From the NCBI GenBank assembly GCA_003150395.1, contig QAMI01000005.1:48602-86873 (forward strand): a stretch of 38,272 nt of DNA, in the 5' to 3' direction. Position numbers and translations under genes: made by a program. Numbering within the stretch: position 1 is the first letter of the stretch; each line of letters starts with the position of its first letter. The stretch comes from Candidatus Gastranaerophilales bacterium (lineage in GTDB: Bacteria; Cyanobacteriota; Vampirovibrionia; Gastranaerophilales; Gastranaerophilaceae). The notes under the pieces are model-generated. The model was given only the letters and a program-made list of their open reading frames with translations, had not been told where the DNA came from and did not search any database. Positions 7,682-16,667 of this stretch are shown one piece after another.

Positions 7682-8155
7682 ATGATAGATAAAAAAGTTT
7701 TAATAGCTTACTATTCCCATTCAGGAAACACAAAAGCTGCCGCTGAAAAAATTCAGTCAGTCACAGGCGGAGATTTATTTGAAATAAAACCGTCAAAAGG
7801 ATATCCAAAAGATTATAACACTCTTGTCAACCTTGCGCAAACAGAAAAACAAAAGGATGTAAAACCGGAACTCACAGACAATGGAAATATTGAAGATTAT
7901 GATATAATTTTTATAGGAACTCCTGTTTGGTGGTACACAATGGCATCACCTGTAAAAACATTCATCGCAAAAAATAATTTTGGAGGGAAGATAATTGTGC
8001 CATTTTGTACGCACGGAGGCGGCGGGGCTTCTGCAACTTATGCAGATATGCAAAAAGCAGCACTAAATGCAAAGGTTACGGAAGGTTACACAACCTATGA
8101 AAATTCTGCCAATACACAAGATATTAAAAAATGGATAAACGATTTGAAGTTATAA
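7682..8155 (+). CDS. Flavodoxin
   Basis: An FMN-binding electron carrier of the flavodoxin_4 type. The 157-residue protein shows the phosphate-binding loop YYSHSGNTKAAAEKI at residues 10-24, the second conserved segment LFEIKPSKGYPKDY, the FMN-stacking region IGTPVWWYTMASPV near residue 80, and a GGGG turn after FCTHGG. The frame could be opened at 7634, but the ATG at 7682 has a near-perfect AGGAGG six bases upstream and gives the standard start. It is a single-gene unit: a strong terminator follows and the next gene has its own promoter. The partner reductase is unknown. Confidence 0.92.
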   Translation: MIDKKVLIAYYSHSGNTKAAAEKIQSVTGGDLFEIKPSKGYPKDYNTLVNLAQTEKQKDVKPELTDNGNIEDYDIIFIGTPVWWYTMASPVKTFIAKNNFGGKIIVPFCTHGGGGASATYADMQKAALNAKVTEGYTTYENSANTQDIKKWINDLKL

Positions 8156-8176
8156 TGAACCATATAATTTGTTTAT

Positions 8177-8214
8177 AAGACTGTACTTTTTGTTAAAGTG
8201 CAGTCTTAACTTTT
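8177..8214 (+). terminator. Terminator after the flavodoxin gene
   Basis: Thirteen-base arms, AAGACTGTACTTT at 8177-8189 and AAAGTGCAGTCTT at 8195-8207 with one mismatch, enclose a five-base loop. A short T run follows. Confidence 0.85.
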
Positions 8215-8233
8215 AAACCTAAAATTTTTACAC

Positions 8234-8262
8234 TTGATTAAATCAAACGTTTGTTTTATAAT
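8234..8262 (+). promoter_or_regulatory. Promoter with embedded palindromic operator for the TetR-efflux operon
   Basis: A -35 box TTGATT (8234-8239) and a perfect -10 TATAAT (8257-8262) are 17 bases apart. The spacer carries the palindrome CAAACGTTTG (8244-8253), whose symmetry extends by several A/T pairs on each side. A TetR-type dimer bound there would block RNA polymerase, so autoregulation of the operon is likely. The predicted transcription start falls at about 8269-8270, the first base of the TetR gene. Confidence 0.75.
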
Positions 8263-8269
8263 TTTGAAT

Positions 8270-8902
8270 ATGGAAAAGATTACGCAAGAAAATTCAAAGG
8301 AAAAAATTCTCAAAGCTGCAATAAAGTTGTTCGCCGAAAAAGGTTTCGATGGTACAAGCATAAGAGAAATCTGTAAAGAGGCTGAAGTTAATATTTGTAT
8401 GATTTCGTATTATTGGGGCGGCAAAAAAGAACTTTATCAAGGAATTATAGAGGATTTGGTTGAAAAGCAAACCGTTTTTGCTAAAAGTTTTATTGATTTA
8501 AACAAAAGCCCTCTTGAATATCCGCAAGAAAAACGTTTAGAAATGTTATTCACAATTTTGGACAAGATTGTAGACTTTTTTTATTCCACTTCAAATATAA
8601 CAAGCGATTTAGTTGTTCTTATGATAAAAGAACAGCAAAAATCAGATTTTAAAATGAATGTCCCGGTATTTTTGTATTTTAGAAAGCTTGTTGCTGCGAT
8701 TTTTGAAAAAGACGAAAATGACCGTGAAATTATTTATAGAACAGTTTTTATTCTTTCTCAAATTAATTCTCCGAAAATTTTGTCGGCCATGTCGCTTAGG
8801 CCGCTTGGTCAAAACGAGTTCAATCAGGAGGATATAAAAATTATAAAAGAGAATGTAAAATTTTACGTACAAGCACTTCTAAAGGAGGCAAAAATTGTTT
8901 AG
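8270..8902 (+). CDS. TetR/AcrR-family transcriptional regulator (CecR-like)
   Basis: A one-component repressor of the TetR family with 210 residues. The N-terminal helix-turn-helix is clear: ILKAAIKLFAEKGFDGTSI at about residues 13-31, then REICKEAEVNICMISYYWGGKKELY. The C-terminal ligand domain (about 60-205) resembles CecR/YbiH-type regulators. Those control the homologous ybhGFSR pump in E. coli, and the same set of genes follows here. The ATG at 8270 has no Shine-Dalgarno sequence, and the promoter places the transcript start at that ATG, so the mRNA may be leaderless. An upstream TTG frame (8234) overlaps the promoter and is rejected. It overlaps the next gene by 8 bases. Confidence 0.9.
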   Translation: MEKITQENSKEKILKAAIKLFAEKGFDGTSIREICKEAEVNICMISYYWGGKKELYQGIIEDLVEKQTVFAKSFIDLNKSPLEYPQEKRLEMLFTILDKIVDFFYSTSNITSDLVVLMIKEQQKSDFKMNVPVFLYFRKLVAAIFEKDENDREIIYRTVFILSQINSPKILSAMSLRPLGQNEFNQEDIKIIKENVKFYVQALLKEAKIV

Positions 8903-10211
8903 AAAAATATTATTAATTTTTGCACTGCTTGCGGTTGCCCAAAGCGCATTTGCAATAGATAAAAATGAGTTAAATCTTGGTTTTTTTGAACGTTTTAATG
9001 ACAATTGTCTGAATTATTATATAAATTCGGCAGTTGACAACAATCACAGTGCAAAAGAAGCTGCCGCAAGAGTTGAGCAATACAGGCAGCAGGCGAAGTA
9101 TTCTCTTGGTAATGAACTTCCATCCTTTAGTGTCAGCGCGAATTACCTGGGAATAAAAATTCCTCAGCTGGATAGTTTTCAATTAAAGAAAAATGCTTTT
9201 TTGCTTCCATTTATGATGAATTACGAAGCTGATTTTTTACTCAAGAACCGCGATAAAACAAAAAGTGCAAAAAAGTCTTATGAAGCAAGCAAATATGACG
9301 AAAAATCGGTTTATCTTTCTCTTGTGAGTGATGTCGCGAGCGTCTATACAAATCTTCTGGAATATGACGAACTTATAATAATACAAAAAGAAAATGTTGA
9401 TATTTATACAAAACTTCTTGAATATGAAAGCCGCAAATTTGAACGCGGAGTAATAAATTCAACGCAATTGAATAATGCAGCAAAACAACTTGAAAATGCC
9501 AAAAATTCTCTTGAAAAATTACAAAAAGAACAAGAAGTTCTTTTAATGCAGCTTGCGGTTTTGACAGGGATTTCGCCGGATTGTGCGAAGGGTTTAGAAA
9601 GAGGAAATTTTTCAAACTTTGAATATTCCGGCACGGTTCCTGAAGAAATTCCATCAGATGTGATTTTTGCACGGCCTGATGTTATGGCGGCGGAAACTCA
9701 ATTAGAAAAAGCGAAAATTGATATTCGTGTTGCAAGAAAAGAATTTTTACCAACATTTAATATTACAGGATTATGGGTGTTTAATACGATTGCACCCGGC
9801 ACATTTTTCTCGTGGGAAAGTTCTTTGGCGGCAATTTTGGCTGGTGCAACGCAGGATATTTTTGCCGGCGGCAAAAAGGTTGCGAATTTGAGATATCAAA
9901 AAGCTAAATATGAAGAACTTTTTGAAAACTACAAGCAGGTTGATTTGGAGGCTGTAAAGGAGGTTAATACCTCGCTTTGTTTTATCAAACACGATTCTGC
10001 AATCGAAAAAAATACTTTGAAAACCTTAGCTTACGAATATAATAACCTCTCAAATTACAAAAAGAAACTTGCTCGCGGAACAATTTCCAATCCGGAATAT
10101 TTGGTGAATTTATCTGAATTTTTACATATTCAAAACGATGCTGTTCAGGCAAAAAATCAACGTTTAGTAAATTATTTTACTCTTTATAAAGCTGTCGGAG
10201 GTAAATTATGA
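8895..10211 (+). CDS. Outer-membrane efflux channel, TolC/OprM family
   Basis: Forms the trimeric outer-membrane duct of a tripartite pump. The 438-residue precursor starts with a signal peptide (FRKILLIFALLAVAQSAFA). It has the two internally related halves of the family, with long coiled-coil helices (for example residues 165-215) and the conserved EIPSDVIFARPDVMAAETQLEKA segment, shown here split as EIPSDVIFARPDV and MAAETQLEKA, typical of the OprM/NodT type. The TTG at 8895 is chosen because AAAGGAGG lies six bases upstream and no ATG gives a signal peptide. The last bases overlap the adaptor gene (ATGA), so the channel and pump are made together. Confidence 0.92.
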   Translation: MFRKILLIFALLAVAQSAFAIDKNELNLGFFERFNDNCLNYYINSAVDNNHSAKEAAARVEQYRQQAKYSLGNELPSFSVSANYLGIKIPQLDSFQLKKNAFLLPFMMNYEADFLLKNRDKTKSAKKSYEASKYDEKSVYLSLVSDVASVYTNLLEYDELIIIQKENVDIYTKLLEYESRKFERGVINSTQLNNAAKQLENAKNSLEKLQKEQEVLLMQLAVLTGISPDCAKGLERGNFSNFEYSGTVPEEIPSDVIFARPDVMAAETQLEKAKIDIRVARKEFLPTFNITGLWVFNTIAPGTFFSWESSLAAILAGATQDIFAGGKKVANLRYQKAKYEELFENYKQVDLEAVKEVNTSLCFIKHDSAIEKNTLKTLAYEYNNLSNYKKKLARGTISNPEYLVNLSEFLHIQNDAVQAKNQRLVNYFTLYKAVGGKL

Positions 10212-11077
10212 AGAAAAAATTAGCGGTAACCATACTGCTTCTTGTAATACTCGGAACTTGTATATATTTTTTGACAAGGAAAAAAGAAAATCCAAACGAA
10301 CTTACTCTTTATGGAAATATTGAAATCCGCCAGGTGGACATGAGTTTTCAGGTCGGCGGGCAGCTTTTGAAAATGCTTAAAGAGGAAGGCGACAGCGTTA
10401 AAAAAGACGAATTGATTGCGGTTTTGGAGGACAAAGACTTTAAATCAAATTTTGAAAAGGCTTCTGCTGATGTGAACAAAACTCTTGCGCTTAAAAACGA
10501 TGCTGAGTCGAAATATAACAGAAATCTGCCATTATGCGCTGACAATACGGTTTCACAGCAAGAATGCGATAATCTTTTGAATACTAGAGATAAAGCCCGT
10601 GCAGATTACGAATCAGCGCTTGCCGCAAAAACCTTTGCAAAAAATCAACTTGATTACACAAAAATTTACGCACCTGATGAGGGAACTGTAACTGTCAGGG
10701 TTCAGGAGCCTGGAGCAACAGTTAATAAAGGACAGATTGTTTATACAATTTCAAAAACAAAACCTGTCTGGATTAGAGCTTACGTGAACGAAACAGATTT
10801 GGGTAATATAAAATACGGTCAAAAAGCCTCTGTATTTACAGACTCGGTTGACCCGAAAACCGGAAAACCTCGCGAATATCAGGGATATATCGGTTATATT
10901 TCTCCGGTTGCGGAATTCACACCAAAAACAGTTCAATCAACTGATTTGAGAACAAGCCTCGTATATAGAATAAGAGTTTATGTAGATGATATTGACGAAT
11001 ATTTGCGCCAGGGAATGCCGACAACTATAAAAATTAACCTGACAGGTAACAATTCCGATGAACACAGTAGAAATTAA
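10208..11077 (+). CDS. HlyD-family periplasmic adaptor (YbhG-like)
   Basis: Links the inner-membrane ABC pump to the outer-membrane channel. The 289-residue protein has an N-terminal membrane anchor (residues 5-22), then a first half-lipoyl segment with VGGQLLKMLKEEGDSVKKDE. A coiled-coil hairpin (about 80-145) and the second half-lipoyl segment IYAPDEGTVTVRVQEPGATV follow. A beta-barrel region (about 180-280) contains VWIRAYVNETDLGNIKYGQK. E. coli YbhG is somewhat longer, the difference lying mainly in the hairpin. It overlaps the OMF gene by four bases and the ATPase gene by 20, which indicates strict co-translation. Confidence 0.92.
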   Translation: MKKKLAVTILLLVILGTCIYFLTRKKENPNELTLYGNIEIRQVDMSFQVGGQLLKMLKEEGDSVKKDELIAVLEDKDFKSNFEKASADVNKTLALKNDAESKYNRNLPLCADNTVSQQECDNLLNTRDKARADYESALAAKTFAKNQLDYTKIYAPDEGTVTVRVQEPGATVNKGQIVYTISKTKPVWIRAYVNETDLGNIKYGQKASVFTDSVDPKTGKPREYQGYIGYISPVAEFTPKTVQSTDLRTSLVYRIRVYVDDIDEYLRQGMPTTIKINLTGNNSDEHSRN

Positions 11078-12542
11078 AAATTTAATAAAAACTTTTGATA
11101 GTGAAACTGCTATTGATAACCTTTCGCTTGATATTGAAAAAAGTAAAATAACAGGACTTATCGGGGCTGACGGAGCTGGCAAAACAACTCTTTTGAGACT
11201 TGTAATCGGATTGCTTCTGGCTGATTCGGGCGAGATTGTGACACTCGGCTTAAATCCTGCAACACAAAAAAAAGAACTTAATCCTAAAATTGGCTATATG
11301 CCGCAAAAATTCGGGTTGTATGAAGATTTAACAGTAATTGAGAATTTACGACTCTATGCTGATTTAAAAGAAGTACCGCATGATTTTGATAATTTGCTGG
11401 AATTCACGAGCTTGAAACCTTTTCAGGACAGACTTGCCGGGGCTTTGTCCGGAGGGATGAAACAAAAACTCGGGCTTGCTTGTACACTTCTGGGGGCTCC
11501 TGAGTTTTTAGTTTTGGATGAACCTTCTGTTGGAGTTGACCCGATATCAAGACGGGATTTGATGAAAATGGTAAGGGCTTTAATTACTCCCCAAACAACG
11601 GTTTTGTGGTCAACAGCTTACCTTGATGAAGCGCACAGTTTTGATACAGCAGTTGTTTTAGACAGCGGAAAAGTGATTTACAAGGGCGAGCCTCATAAAC
11701 TTGCACCGACACCTCAGGAATTTGAGGAGAAAGTTATTGAACTAATGGGCGGATATAAAAAAGAAAAATCTTTAATTGCGCAAAATTATACTCCACTTAA
11801 TACAGAAATAGAATGCCCTGTTGTTGCAGAAAATCTTGAGAAAAAGTATGGAAGTTTCTATGCGGTAAAAAATAATTCCTTTTGTATTAAAAAAGGTGAA
11901 ATTTTTGGACTTTTGGGGCCTAACGGTGCCGGAAAATCAACCTCTTTTAAAATGATGTGCGGACTTGCAAAACCAACTAGCGGAACTGCAAAACTTATGG
12001 GTGTTGATATTCTTCAAAACCCTGAAAAAGCACGCGCAAACCTTGGTTATATGGCACAGAAGTTTTCGCTTTACGGAAGCCTTACTGTCCGTCAAAATCT
12101 GGAATTTTTTGCAGCCGCATATGGGATAAATTTTTTGGACAGAAAAAAACGCATTGACGAAATTGTAAAAGTTTTCGGATTTCAAAAGATTGAAAATCTG
12201 AAGTCAGAAGACTTGCCGCTCGGGTTTAAACAACGATTGTCACTTGCTTGCGCTTTAATTCATAATCCGCCGATATTGTTTTTGGACGAACCAACATCAG
12301 GCGTTGATGTTGTGACCCGTAAAGATTTTTGGAATCATATTACCTCACTTGCACAGAAGGGGGTTACAATACTTGTTACAACACACTTTATGGATGAGGC
12401 TGAATATTGTGACCGAATTAGTCTTTTTTACCATGGCGAAACCATTGCCGTCGGCACGCCGCAGGAACTTAAAAATCAGGCTCACGCAGAGAATATGGAA
12501 GATACTTTTATAACATTAATTAAGGAGTCTGAAAAACAATGA
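11058..12542 (+). CDS. Double ABC ATPase of efflux pump (YbhF-like)
   Basis: A cytoplasmic energy subunit with two nucleotide-binding domains in one 494-residue chain. Domain 1 (about 1-230) has Walker A GADGAGKTT, signature LSGGMKQK and Walker B FLVLDEPSVG. Domain 2 (about 255-490) has Walker A GPNGAGKST, Walker B ILFLDEPTSG and the switch His in VTTHF. Its signature is degenerate (LPLGFKQR instead of LSGGxxQR), a feature I believe is shared by YbhF relatives. Such ATPases drive export of drugs, cations or lipophilic compounds through paired ABC-2 permeases, which are encoded next. It overlaps the permease gene by four bases. Confidence 0.93.
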   Translation: MNTVEIKNLIKTFDSETAIDNLSLDIEKSKITGLIGADGAGKTTLLRLVIGLLLADSGEIVTLGLNPATQKKELNPKIGYMPQKFGLYEDLTVIENLRLYADLKEVPHDFDNLLEFTSLKPFQDRLAGALSGGMKQKLGLACTLLGAPEFLVLDEPSVGVDPISRRDLMKMVRALITPQTTVLWSTAYLDEAHSFDTAVVLDSGKVIYKGEPHKLAPTPQEFEEKVIELMGGYKKEKSLIAQNYTPLNTEIECPVVAENLEKKYGSFYAVKNNSFCIKKGEIFGLLGPNGAGKSTSFKMMCGLAKPTSGTAKLMGVDILQNPEKARANLGYMAQKFSLYGSLTVRQNLEFFAAAYGINFLDRKKRIDEIVKVFGFQKIENLKSEDLPLGFKQRLSLACALIHNPPILFLDEPTSGVDVVTRKDFWNHITSLAQKGVTILVTTHFMDEAEYCDRISLFYHGETIAVGTPQELKNQAHAENMEDTFITLIKESEKQ

Positions 12543-13648
12543 AAATTTTATCTGCCTTAATAAAAAAAGAAACATTACAAATCCTTAGAGATCCGAGCAG
12601 CATAATTATAGCGTTTGTTCTGCCTTTAATTTCGATTTTGATATATATGTACGGAATAAACATGGATACTGTAAAAGTTAAAATAGGAATTAAGAATGAT
12701 GATGCGAATCCTGAGGTTTCTACACTCATAAAGTCTTTCGGACATAGCAAATATGTTAACTCCTTTATTTATGATAATGAAAAAGATATCACTGAAGCCA
12801 TTGTCCGTTCAAAAATCAAAGGCGCAGTTATAATTCCAAATGATTTTTCAACAAATCTTTCACGTAGGAAAACTGCTGAAGTTCTTGTTGTTACTGATGG
12901 AACCGAAGTTAATACAGCAAATTATGTTCAAAGTTATTCAATGTCAATTTTAAATCAATGGCTATTGACAAGCAAATACAGCTCTCTTGCGGCAAAACAA
13001 ATCGTAGCTCCGGATATGAGAACCTGGTACAATCAGGATTTAAACAGCCATTATTTTATTCTTCCAGGCTCTATTGCAATTACAATGACGTTAATCGGAA
13101 TTCTTTTGACAGCGCTTGTCATTGCCCGTGAATGGGAGCGCGGAACAATGGAAGCCCTTTTGAGTACAAGCGTTAAGAAAATTGATATCGTTCTTGGAAA
13201 ATATATTCCTTATTTTGTTTTGGGTATGTTGTCAATGGCCTTTAGTGTATTTATGAGTGTTTGTGTTTTTCAAATTCCGTTTAGAGGAAATTATTTTGTA
13301 TTGTTTGCAGTGAGTGGTTTGTTTTTGTTTACTTGTTTAGGAATAGGATTGACAATATCATCTATAACCAAAAATCAGTTTCTAGCAAGCCAGGTTTCGC
13401 TTGGACTCGGATTTTTGCCGGCTCTTTTGTTATCAGGGCTGATGTTTCCTATAAATTCAATGCCGGCGTTTTTCCAGCATCTCACAAGAATTCTTCCGCC
13501 AAGGTACTACATTACTTTTATAGAAAGTGAGTTTATGGCCGGAACTGTTTGGGAAATCGTTATAATAAATTCCATTTTCCTTACAATTCTCGGCTTGCTT
13601 TTGTTTATGCTCGTTTATAACAAAACAGATATGAGGTTGCTCAAATGA
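12539..13648 (+). CDS. ABC-2 type permease, first of pair (YbhS-like)
   Basis: An inner-membrane half-transporter of 369 residues with the ABC-2 layout. It has a cytoplasmic N-terminus with KKETLQILRDPSS, a first membrane helix (about 20-38) and a large periplasmic domain (about 40-170). Five more helices from about residue 175 are separated by the conserved cytoplasmic coupling segment EWERGTMEALLSTSVKKIDI. The segment ALLLSGLMFPINSMP near the end is typical. It is related to the following gene and the two presumably form the heterodimeric channel. The start lies inside the ATPase stop (ATGA). Confidence 0.92.
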   Translation: MKILSALIKKETLQILRDPSSIIIAFVLPLISILIYMYGINMDTVKVKIGIKNDDANPEVSTLIKSFGHSKYVNSFIYDNEKDITEAIVRSKIKGAVIIPNDFSTNLSRRKTAEVLVVTDGTEVNTANYVQSYSMSILNQWLLTSKYSSLAAKQIVAPDMRTWYNQDLNSHYFILPGSIAITMTLIGILLTALVIAREWERGTMEALLSTSVKKIDIVLGKYIPYFVLGMLSMAFSVFMSVCVFQIPFRGNYFVLFAVSGLFLFTCLGIGLTISSITKNQFLASQVSLGLGFLPALLLSGLMFPINSMPAFFQHLTRILPPRYYITFIESEFMAGTVWEIVIINSIFLTILGLLLFMLVYNKTDMRLLK

Positions 13649-14757
13649 TTATAGCTTTTTTAAGACGTGTGTTTGCGCTTATAAAAAAAGAATTTATAAC
13701 TATCTGGAAAGACCCTAAAAGCCGTGGAATTATTATAGCTTTGCCAATTATGCAGCTGCTTGTTTTTGCAAATGCAATTACTATGGAGGTTAAAAATATT
13801 GATGTTGCAGTAATGGATTATGACAAATCTGTTGAGTCGCGGGAACTTCTTTCACGTTTTGAAAATTCTCCACGTTTCAGAAAATTTTATTATGTCAATA
13901 ACGAAAATGAACTTAAACAAAAAATAGATAACCAAAAAGTTCAAATCGGGCTTTTTATAGATAATAATTTTTCGACAAACATTAAAGCTCAAAAACCAGT
14001 CAGTGTATTAATTGTTACAGACGGCCGCCAGACAAATTCCGCATCCATTGCGGGCGGATATGCCTCCCAAATTATCAACGGATACAATTTGGAAATTTCT
14101 AAAAACCAAGGTGCTGAAATAATACCTGTAACAAGAAACTGGTACAATCCCAACCTTGAATACAAATGGTACCTTTTGACAGTTTTGATTACTATGCTTG
14201 CGCTTGTCATAACATTATTGCTAACCGCACTTTCAATTGCTCGAGAAAGAGAACTCGGCACTTTTGACCAGCTTATTGTAAGCCCGTTGTCCTCATTTGA
14301 AATTCTTCTTGGAAAAACTGTTCCGCCGCTTATTATTGCAATGGGATTGACATGTCTAATGACAGTTATAGTAATTTATGGGTTCAGTGTTCCTTTTTCG
14401 GGGTCAATATGGTTGTTTTTAGTTGCAATTTTTATTTCTTTATTATCAATAGTCGGAGTCGGACTTTGTATTTCATCAATTTGTAAAACGCAGCAGCAAG
14501 CTATTTTGGGTGTAATAACTTTTCAAATGCCGGCAATTCTGCTTTCAGGTTTTATTTCTCCGATTGAAGATATGCCTGTATTTTTGCAGTATTTTACTTA
14601 TATTAATCCAATAAGATTTTTCATGGTTTTGACAAGAGGGATTTTCTTAAAAGGGATGGGAATAGAGGATACTATTATGAACTTAATTCCGCTTATTTTA
14701 ATTGCAATTATGACGCTTTCTCTTGCAGGCTGGACTTTTAAACGAAAGCTTGATTAA
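13645..14757 (+). CDS. ABC-2 type permease, second of pair (YbhR-like)
   Basis: A 370-residue partner of the preceding permease with the same topology. It has KKEFITIWKDPKSRG at the cytoplasmic start, a first helix near residues 28-46, a periplasmic domain to about residue 170 and then five helices. The coupling segment is ARERELGTFDQLIVSPLSS, followed later by PAILLSGFISPIEDMP. The start overlaps the preceding stop by four bases. It is the last gene of the operon, and a terminator begins 51 bases after its stop. Confidence 0.92.
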   Translation: MIIAFLRRVFALIKKEFITIWKDPKSRGIIIALPIMQLLVFANAITMEVKNIDVAVMDYDKSVESRELLSRFENSPRFRKFYYVNNENELKQKIDNQKVQIGLFIDNNFSTNIKAQKPVSVLIVTDGRQTNSASIAGGYASQIINGYNLEISKNQGAEIIPVTRNWYNPNLEYKWYLLTVLITMLALVITLLLTALSIARERELGTFDQLIVSPLSSFEILLGKTVPPLIIAMGLTCLMTVIVIYGFSVPFSGSIWLFLVAIFISLLSIVGVGLCISSICKTQQQAILGVITFQMPAILLSGFISPIEDMPVFLQYFTYINPIRFFMVLTRGIFLKGMGIEDTIMNLIPLILIAIMTLSLAGWTFKRKLD

Positions 14758-14807
14758 AACTATATATTTATTATATTACTCATATTAAATCATTACCTGC
14801 CAGTCTG

Positions 14808-14835
14808 AGCTGACTATTAATAAAGTCAGCTTTTT
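14808..14835 (+). terminator. Terminator of the efflux operon
   Basis: Arms AGCTGACT (14808-14815) and AGTCAGCT (14824-14831) enclose an eight-base loop and are followed by a T run. Confidence 0.85.
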
Positions 14836-14848
14836 ATAATTTTTCACA

Positions 14849-16477
14849 TCATTTTTTTACAGGCAGCTTGTATAAGTTTTCCCTCCGCTTGATTATATCC
14901 GGATTTGACAGGTAATCTTCATATTTACTTCTGCAATTTATGTAACCGTTTGGAGAAATCTCAATGATTCTATCTGCAACTGTCTGTATGAATTGATAAT
15001 CTTGGGATGTGAAAAGAACAGTTCCCGTATAATCAATCAATGCGTTGTTAAGTGCTGTAATTGCTTCTAAGTCAAGATGGTTTGTCGGTTCATCAAAAAT
15101 CATTACGTTTGCTTCCTCAATCATCATTTTTGCAAGAATACAGCGGACTTTTTCGCCGCCCGAAAGAACATTTACCTTTTTATCAGCGTCGTCACCCGAG
15201 AAAAGCATTCTTCCCAAATAACCGCGAAGGAAGTTTACATGCTGATCTGGCGAATATTGTGCCAGCCATTGCATTATATTTAAATTGGATTCAAAGTAGA
15301 AGTTGTTGTCTTTCGGAAAATAAGAAGTTGTAGTTGTAACACCCCATTTAACCTCACCTGTATCAGGTTTGGTTTTTCCTGCAAGAATTTCAAACAATGT
15401 TGATATAATCAAAGGGTCTTTAGCAATAAAAGCTATTTTTTCACCCTGCACAACTTCAAAACTGAAATTTTTGAATAAAAGTTCACCATCAATGGATTTA
15501 GTGAGCTTATCCACTGTCAAAACATCTTTACCGGGCATTTTTTGGTAATTAAATCTGATTCTAGGGTATTGGCGGGAAGAAGGTTTAATTTCTTCAAGCG
15601 ATAGTTTATCAAGCATATTTTTTCGGGAAGTAGCCTGTTTTGCTTTTGATGCATTGGCGCTGAACCTTGCAATAAAGGCTTTTAGCTCTTCCATTTTTTC
15701 TTCTGTTTTCTTGTTCTGTTCTTCTTTTTGTTTTTTGATTAATTGGCTGGCTTGCGACCAGAAAGAGTAGTTGCCTGTATAAAGCTGAATGTTTTTGTAG
15801 TCAATGTCAGCAATGTGAGTACAAACTTTATCCAAAAAGTTTCTGTCGTGTGAAACCACAATAACAAGATTTGGAAAATCGATTAAGAATTCTTCAAGCC
15901 ATTTAATTGTGCTGATGTCGAGGTGGTTTGTCGGTTCGTCCAAAAGCAGAATATCGGGGTTGCCGAAAAGTGCCTGAGCTAGCAATACTCGTACCTTTTC
16001 ACTTCCAGCAAGGTCTTTCATCTGAGCATAATGAAGTTCATCGGCAATCCCAAGTTCAGATAAAAGTGATGCCGCCATTGATTCTGCCTGCCAGCCGTCA
16101 AGTTCTGCAAATTCCTCTTCCAAATGCGCAGCTTTAATTCCATCTTCGTCATTAAAATCAGGCTTAGCATATAAAGCGTCGCGTTCCTTCATAACATCAT
16201 AGAGTTTTTTGTGACCCATGATAACAGTATCAATTACGCTGTATTCGTCAAATTCAAAGTGATTTTGTTTTAAGACTGCAATTCTCTGCCCTTTTGCAAT
16301 ATTAACTTCTCCCGAAGTAGTTTCCAATTCTCCGGAAAGCACTTTAAGAAGAGTACTTTTACCTGCTCCGTTTGCACCAATTATGCCGTAGCAGTTTCCT
16401 GGAGCAAATTTTATAGTTACGTTTTCAAAAAGTGTTTGCGACCCGAATCTTACAGTCAATTTATTTGTTGTAATCAT
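14849..16477 (-). CDS. ABC-F family ATPase (YbiT/YkpA type)
   Basis: A soluble ribosome-associated ABC-F protein with 542 residues and no membrane segment. Domain 1 has Walker A GANGAGKST near residue 37, signature-like LAGSEKVRVLLA and Walker B ILLLDEPTNHLD. A charged linker (about 240-310) matches the tRNA-interacting arm. Domain 2 keeps the signature LSGGEKVRCILA and Walker B VMIFDEPTNHLD, but its Walker A is lost (FIAKDPLIISTLF). This is characteristic of the YbiT/YkpA subgroup, as is the WGVTTTTSYFPKDN segment. These proteins help stalled or initiating ribosomes. Some ABC-F relatives give antibiotic resistance, but this subgroup is usually housekeeping. AAGGA precedes the ATG. Confidence 0.92.
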   Translation of the reverse strand: MITTNKLTVRFGSQTLFENVTIKFAPGNCYGIIGANGAGKSTLLKVLSGELETTSGEVNIAKGQRIAVLKQNHFEFDEYSVIDTVIMGHKKLYDVMKERDALYAKPDFNDEDGIKAAHLEEEFAELDGWQAESMAASLLSELGIADELHYAQMKDLAGSEKVRVLLAQALFGNPDILLLDEPTNHLDISTIKWLEEFLIDFPNLVIVVSHDRNFLDKVCTHIADIDYKNIQLYTGNYSFWSQASQLIKKQKEEQNKKTEEKMEELKAFIARFSANASKAKQATSRKNMLDKLSLEEIKPSSRQYPRIRFNYQKMPGKDVLTVDKLTKSIDGELLFKNFSFEVVQGEKIAFIAKDPLIISTLFEILAGKTKPDTGEVKWGVTTTTSYFPKDNNFYFESNLNIMQWLAQYSPDQHVNFLRGYLGRMLFSGDDADKKVNVLSGGEKVRCILAKMMIEEANVMIFDEPTNHLDLEAITALNNALIDYTGTVLFTSQDYQFIQTVADRIIEISPNGYINCRSKYEDYLSNPDIIKRRENLYKLPVKK

Positions 16478-16667
16478 TATTTTTCCTTTTTATCAGCTGA
16501 ATTTTATAGTAGTGTAAATTTTTCGGCTATAAACAGTTTAACATAAAAATCGCAAGCGTTAATCAAAAAGTATAATTTGTTGCATCACTAAGCGATTTGC
16601 GATAAAATATCTTTGATAAGAATATTTTTTACCTAATGCTGTATTAATACAAGTTGGAGACTGGCAA
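16478..16667. promoter_or_regulatory. Divergent promoter region
   Basis: The gap between the ABC-F gene (minus) and the nitroreductase gene (plus) is AT-rich and contains TATAAT at 16571-16576. An inverted word pair, ATCGCAA near 16548-16554 and TTGCGAT near 16597-16603, surrounds that box and could be an operator. The evidence for regulation is only this symmetry. Confidence 0.35.

Noticed and set aside
8234..8269. N-terminal extension of the TetR gene from TTG 8234
   Set aside because: This stretch is the promoter itself (-35, operator, -10) and cannot be coding from that promoter.
15077..15333. Plus-strand frames inside the ABC-F gene
   Set aside because: Overlapping shadows of a well-conserved minus-strand gene, with no ribosome site.
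14849..16477. Loss of the second Walker A motif in the ABC-F protein as a defect
   Set aside because: The same degeneration is typical of the YbiT/YkpA branch, so it is not evidence of decay.
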